A stretch of 64,000 bases of DNA. Origin: Asterias amurensis. Its lineage: Eukaryota; Echinodermata; Asteroidea; Forcipulatida; Asteriidae. Within the stretch, counting starts at the first letter, position 1. The number at the start of each line of letters is the position of its first letter. The stretch covers positions 19,576,349 to 19,640,348 of the forward strand of contig NC_092651.1 in NCBI RefSeq assembly GCF_032118995.1, read 5' to 3'. The notes under the pieces were generated by a model. The model made no database searches and was not told the DNA's origin. It was given only the letters and a program-made list of their open reading frames with translations. Made by a program: the position numbers and the translations under genes. Positions 58,681-64,000 of the stretch are shown one piece after another.

Positions 58681-61600
58681 TTAAATTTCCCGCTTATTCA
58701 CTATTATTTCATAGGGAGCAAGCTCATGGCTGAACCCGCTCACCTCGTCCAGTACAAAGAGAGACTCGTCCTCCTTCCCAGGTACCTTGGAGAAGGAATA
58801 GTGGCCGAACAGCCAGGAGATCAGAATGAAAATCTCGCCCTTTGCGAAGTTCTCCCCGATGCAGGCACGAGGTCCGAGACCGAAAGGCATGTATGCAGCT
58901 GGCAGTCTAGTTAGAACGGCGCCACTTTCATCCAAGAAGCGTTCTAAATGTAGAAATGAGAGAATGGTAAGTTTTTTAATTTAAAAATTCACACACTCAA
59001 TACATAAACAAACAAAACAAACAAAACAAAGAAACAAACAAACAAACAAACAAACAAACAAACAAACAAACAAACAAACAAACAAACAAACAAACAAACA
59101 AACAAACAACCACTTAGTACAATCAAAGTGATATTTCATGAACAATGGCTTCCCCTTGAAAGATTTGAAGCCTTGTAGATTCTTGTTACTGCCTGTCGCG
59201 GTGGGGCTATAGGGCGCCCTCTTTTTTTTAATTTTTTATGTTTTATTTTGTATACCCGTCTTTATCCGTATTCTTACCTGGGTTGAACTTGGTAGGTTCG
59301 TCCCAGTATTTGGGGTCATAATGGGCCGCCCACATATTGAGCATCACCATGGTGTCTTTAGGAAGCTTGTAGCCAACTGATGAATTAAGTCCCGAAAATA
59401 GGAAGACAAATAAAGGGTTAATTTAAATACACCATTCTCAAAATGATCCAACCGAAGAAAAATAACATTTAACAGTTTGTTCCTATAAGTACAGTTCATT
59501 AGATAACATTACACGATTTGTATCTAGACTAATGTGAAGCGCTTTGGGACGCCCTCCAGGTGTGAAAAAGCGCTATATAATACGGGTTATTATTATTGTT
59601 TAGACTCAGAGCACCCGCAATCGAATAGGACAATAAATTGTTGAACAAAAGTACTCTTGTATGGGGGGAATTAAATTCTTCTCTGTCTAAAAGTCAAATA
59701 TCTACGACAGAATAATAGTGTGATGTCAAAACATGCTGCGACATTGGAGTACGTCGAACTACAACAATCCAATTATGAAAGGTAGACTGGTACCCACTCC
59801 CCTAGTCCCCAAAGGATAAAGACAGGCATTGGTCAAATATGACCAATGATTCATTTGAATACAATGATTTCATTGGATAAACGTGCATTGACGTAAGCCT
59901 TCGTATCTGTGTTCTGATTGGTCACAGGTGATGTAGTTTGTCAGCTTGTACTTTTGATCGTCTGCAATGCAGCGTGTGCACATTGTTTCACCGAGCCAAA
60001 CAGATTACAGAACCAGCCGGATGTGTGTTATTTATGATCCTTTATTATAGATTATCAATTCGGTTCGGTTCAATTCAATTCAATTAAATTCAATTAAATT
60101 CAGTTCAATTCAATTCAATCAACTATTATTTCCATTGTTGAACAAATTAGAACAATAAACAAACAATACAGCAGTTATTTGAGTCAAAGACAGTCAAGAA
60201 CTGGTCAAGAAAAATAATGAATGAAAATAATCTAATGTAATGGATACGGAAAAACCCTAATATGGGGGCATTTACGGAAGCCAGAGCTTGTCTTGAAATG
60301 CATGTGATACAAAACTAAAGCAGTATTTACTCACACAAAGTGGTATCCTTGGTCACCGACTTGGGCAAGCCGACCGGACCAACAGAACCAAATCGATTAA
60401 CTTCGATAAGAAAAGCCTCGGTGTAAGGCATGGAGCCTCGGTCTGAGATACATGGAAGACGATCTTGACCTATGACCTCGTCTATCTCCTTGGAGACGCG
60501 TTGGAGGATGTGTGGATGCTCTATCATGATGGCTACGGCCCAGAGTAGAGTAGGGATTGTCGTACCCGTACCAGCTAAATTTGAGAAGAAAAATAAATGT
60601 GCTTGAATTCAATTTTTGTTGATGCATTATGCGTGAGACCTAAAAATGGTGGTGCAATATAATTTGTCCTGTGCAAATTTACGCAACCGTTTCAAACTTG
60701 AGGACGAGTTAAGTTCCATATCCTTAGGACGCATTCGACATCCTAACGAGTTACTCGTTAGGACGAGCTATACTCGAAATCTTTCGTAACTCGAGGTAGG
60801 ATTAATCCTAGCGTTTTGTGAAATCGGCTGCAGAATCATCAACAGTGTTGTTTAATGGCAGTGGACACTATTGGTAATTGTCAAAGACTAGTCTTCACAG
60901 TTGGTCCATTTTGAAATATGTAGATGATGTGTCAATAGTTGAGAATGGCTTTGCTAATGAGGATGGCAATTTGCAATCTACACTGGATAATTTTAGTGAT
61001 TGGTCTGTATGCAACAACATGAAACTCAAATCCAGACAAATGTAAAGTAATGAAAGATATGTTCACAGCAGTTGCAGATGGTTGATTGTATTAAAGTATT
61101 AGGTGTTCAAGTAAGTCATGATCTGAACTGGAATAAACATGTGTCCGAACTGGTTAATAAAGCAAACGCTAAAATGTACATGTTAAAGATGTTAAAGAAA
61201 TTTAATCTCTCCACAGCTGACCTTTTGACAATTTATAAGGGGTATGTGAGGTCCTTGTTAGAGTACGTATGGAACGCTTCTTTGACTGTAAAACAGGTTG
61301 ATGTCTTAGAAAGAGTTCAGAAACGTACTTAGAATTATACTTGGGGCTGCATACTCAAAGTATCAAGAAGCCCTGGTGGTGACAAATATTCGCACCCTTC
61401 AACAGCGTAGAGCGGACATTTGCTTGAAGTTTGCTACTCAACTAGGGAAGTCTGACAGATTCAATGATTGGCTGTCCAAACATCGTAGAGATCAAGTGCA
61501 ATATAACTTTAAGAGACAGCCATAAAATCTCTAGAATAAGGTGCAAAAGTTGTTTTTCAACATACCTCCAAACATGTCAGCAACCGTCTGAGTGATCCTC

Positions 61601-63788
61601 GCATCGGTCAGAAACTCAGCCGTTAATTTCGTCGATCCGCCCTCAGCAATCGCTTCCTTCTGGGCGGCGATCAGGGAATCGAATAGATCGCGAATGTTAT
61701 CTGTTATGTAAGAAACAGAATGGGTATACAAAAATATGTGAAGTTACTTATTGATTTGATGGTGACCTTACTTATTTTGATCTGCTGATCTCATCCGTCT
61801 TTGATCTGTTTTGTTCGTATGTCTACTGTTTTAACGTTTAAAACAGTGTACACTATTGGTAATTGTCACAGACAAGTATTCTCACCAGGTGTGTCTCAAC
61901 ATTGTGCATAACATAACCTGTGAAATTTTGAGCTCAATTGGTCGTCGAAGTTGCGAGATAATAGTGAAAGAAAAAACACCATTGTCACACAAAGTTGTGT
62001 GCTTTCAGATGCTTGACTTCGAGGCCTCAAAATCTAATTCCGAGGTCTCAAAATCGAATTTATGGAAAATTACCGGTACTTCTTCTTTTTTAGAAAACTA
62101 CATTACTTCAGAGGGAGCCGTTTCTCACAGAGTTTTATATTCTATCAACCGCTCCCCATAACTCGTTACCAAGTAAAGTTTTATGCTAATAATTATTTTG
62201 AGTAATTACCAATAGTGTCCACTGCCTTTAATATATGTAGTAATGTAATACACGGACACACCCATTGAGGCCGAACTTGTGCTATTTTAACGGATGTTTG
62301 GTATAGGGCTCAACGAGTGTACCTGCTTGGGGCTTAAACTGCGTTCTCAGTGAGCTCCACGCAGTATCCCAAAAGTGTATTATATCGACCTGGCTAAACT
62401 GTTTTATTTTTAACATGTAGGCCTACATATTATTGCCTGTATAAGATATGTTACTGTGGAAACACATAAACTGGAAAGAAATTGTACCTGGATCAAACGA
62501 TTCACGGTGACCTTCGAACTCATCGTAGGTGAATCGCAAGGATTCTTCAGTCAGCTTGCGGAATGCCTTCTCTTTGGGAAGACGCGGGAGATACTTGAGA
62601 CTGTGGATGAAATCTCGAGGGAGACCTCCGCCCAGGACAACTTGGATTTCCTTGTTCAAGTCGAACCATTTGGTCAGCTGTTGGTCATCGAATTTGTAAC
62701 TAAGTGGAGAGAAATAACACAATGATACAGTTTCATCATTACATATCAAGCAAACTCGGACATTTCTGATAATGGCGCTCCACTGGTCTATTCGCTCCAT
62801 GATTGCTGGTAGGTCACGACGGTTTATGCAAGAGTCCTGCTCCAGGGCGTCCGTAAAGTTGTTGCAGGACACCCTCTTGATCTTTTGCCATGTTGAGGCT
62901 CCCTGAGTAAAACTAGTTGAGCCATCGCTTTGCTCCTTCAGCAGTGCCCACTGAGTCTCAGTCGCCTTTGGAGTAATGCCATTTGGATGTTTCTGTAGAT
63001 CTGAAGCTTTGTTTTTGGTCTTGCTAAGGGATATTTAGTGCTGTACTTTTAACAGCCGTGATAGATTCCACCCAGTTTTCTTAACAGAATTAGTTAGGGT
63101 GTATATTATATACAAGCCTGAAATAATTATGATATTCCGTCTGATGTTTGAAGTCTGATTGGTTGTTCTTTATCATTCAAGAATTAATGAATAAATTGGT
63201 GGGTAACCATCATTCATCGCAACTGGGAAGCTGAACTGCGAAGGATGCGCCTACACAACGTCTTCGAGATCCAAGAATATTGCAACTGAGAATTTTTGTC
63301 AGCTGCCGTAAACTGATAAAAACATTGATATTCTGATTTCCTTCTGCGTCAGTTTCACTAATTTTGAGTCAGTTTGACCGATTCCCGGTCAAACTGACCC
63401 GGGTCTTTCAACATGCGACGCGAGAAACGTGACAAATCTGACCTGAGGGTTTTTAGAGTGTATGTCGTCGACAATGTTGTATCATCTGATGTAGAGCCCT
63501 TTCTGTAGCTTGGGAACGACCTTATTGTTTAGTCCCGATATAAAACACCCTGTGCCTATTGAAATGGCGCAGATGACTTCAGGGCGTTGATCGCACCACA
63601 TAATGTATTTATTTAGTATGCTCATTGATTTACTGAGGTAAGAACCTTTCTATTAAAGTGAGTTGAAACAATAATTTGGTTTCCCAACATGAGTTTCATG
63701 TCCGTCTTCAGTTAGTCTAGTTTCCTTTTAAGTGAAACATAGCACATCCGTGCCGTGTATACGAATGTCAAGATGAATACAAGTTTTC

Positions 63789-63866
<78 letters not shown>

Positions 63867-64000
63867 GTGCGTTTTCGCAACTGATAGCTAAAGCTTTTAC
63901 CTTTTGCCGTAGCACATTCTCGCTAATATGATGAAGATGCTTCGATCAATGACAGGTTTAATGTCGAAAGGTTTGCCTAGAGACCCATCCAGTACTTCAG
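58681..64000 (-). CDS. Cytochrome P450, clan 2 (CYP1/2/17-like), 5' end off the right edge
   Basis: P450s of this clan are ER-anchored haem monooxygenases acting on steroids, lipids or xenobiotics with NADPH-P450 reductase. Six exons on the minus strand: 63901-64000 (continues to the right), 62488-62699, 61566-61700, 60335-60574, 59278-59376 and 58681-58943. All splice phases agree, giving about 349 residues of a normal protein near 500. Motifs in order: C-helix to F region (ILARMCYGK, YKFDDQQLTKW), I helix MFGAGTGTTIPTLLW, K helix EVNR (ExxR), PERF-type FNPERF, and the haem loop FGLGPRACIG with its cysteine. In the I helix the usual acid of AG-x-D/E-TT is a glycine. Sequence around the haem loop recalls CYP17 and CYP1, so a steroid-hydroxylase-like enzyme is possible; the exact family cannot be set here. 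A poly(A) signal AATAAA (minus strand, about 58660) lies just after the stop. Confidence 0.9.
59005..59109. repeat. (ACAA)n simple repeat
   Basis: About 100 bases of CAAA repeat in the last intron of the P450 gene. Confidence 0.95.
59526..59600 (+). repeat. SINE/LINE tail fragment with GCGCTATATAA
   Basis: GTGAAGCGCTTTGGGACGCC then AAAAGCGCTATATAATACGG and an ATT run: a typical non-LTR element 3' tail. Confidence 0.6.
60052..60122. repeat. (TTCAA)n simple repeat
   Basis: TTCGGTTCGGTTCAATTCAA and further TTCAA/TTAAA units in a P450 intron. Confidence 0.9.
60672..60832. mobile_element. Repeat family F copy
   Basis: CGAGTTACTCGTTAGGACGA and CTAGCGTTTTGTGAAATCGG match, in reverse, the pieces at 21935-22066. 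A long part folds back on itself. Confidence 0.55.
60852..60907. mobile_element. MITE family B, 5' tip only
   Basis: TTAA then TGGCAGTGGACACTATTGG up to AGTCTTCACAGTTGG. The element is cut off where the LINE fragment begins. Confidence 0.65.
60908..61525 (+). pseudogene. Degenerate non-LTR retrotransposon (LINE) reverse transcriptase fragment
   Basis: The plus strand, antisense to the P450, encodes the palm end of a LINE reverse transcriptase. It reads KYVDDVSIV (YVDD catalytic box), then a thumb-like IKVLGVQVSHDLNWNKHV, then a long connection segment (LLTIYKGYVRSLLEYVWNAS and further). At least two frame breaks, near 61035 and 61330, and missing ends make it inactive. It lies in the intron between P450 exons 60335-60574 and 61566-61700, directly against a cut MITE B tip. 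Clade not determined. Confidence 0.8.
61838..62231. mobile_element. MITE family B, full length
   Basis: TTTAAAACAGTGTACACTATTGG to CCAATAGTGTCCACTGCCTTTAA with the full interior. In the intron between P450 exons 61566-61700 and 62488-62699. Confidence 0.8.
63790..63866. repeat. (ATT)n simple repeat
   Basis: An uninterrupted ATT microsatellite of about 75 bases, ending 34 bases from the P450 exon donor at 63900. Confidence 0.95.

Overview
The window is animal nuclear DNA, most likely from an echinoderm and possibly a sea star. It is AT-rich, has long introns with GT-AG boundaries, holds deuterostome gene families, and is crowded with short non-autonomous transposons and tRNA-derived SINEs. 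The species call is an inference from gene content and repeat style, not from a database match.

Layout. (1) Positions 369-15524, plus strand: the 3' two thirds of a teneurin gene. About 17 exons encode the last EGF repeats, the cysteine-rich/TTR-like region, the FN-plug, the NHL propeller, the YD-repeat shell with its Rhs core, and the C-terminal Tox-GHH-like/TCAP region. The 5' part lies off the left edge. A long 3' UTR or repeat-rich tail runs on to somewhere between 16.5 and 20.6 kb. (2) 20.6-26.2 kb: intergenic, repeat-filled, with one candidate promoter/first exon near 21.05 kb. (3) 26278-33380, minus strand: a complete FAXDC2-like fatty acid/sterol hydroxylase gene with six coding exons and a noncoding first exon with a TATA-like box. 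(4) 39575-44374 and 49789-54764, minus strand: two tandem paralogues of a single-SRCR, single-pass membrane protein with a proline-rich cytoplasmic tail full of PPxY motifs. The duplicated block extends into both flanks (about 38.5-48.9 kb versus 49.1-57.8 kb). (5) 58681-64000, minus strand: the 3' six exons of a clan-2 cytochrome P450 (CYP1/2/17-like), running off the right edge.

The genes do not form a pathway; they are ordinary neighbours. The teneurin is an adhesion/synaptic receptor. The FAXDC2-like protein and the P450 are ER membrane oxygenases of lipid metabolism. The SRCR pair looks like lineage-specific cell-surface receptors whose tails could recruit WW-domain proteins.

The rest is dominated by several miniature transposon families. 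Four of them are flanked by TTAA, which suggests piggyBac-type mobilisation. There are also SINE fragments, an intronic 136/91-bp satellite, a degenerate LINE and simple repeats. Two breaks in the teneurin frame (an extra base in exon 3 and a phase clash at exon 13/14) need checking before the protein is used. I found no CRISPR, phage or bacterial operon structure. The most unusual gene-level item is the duplicated SRCR/PPxY receptor pair, which keeps a rare GC-AG intron in both copies.
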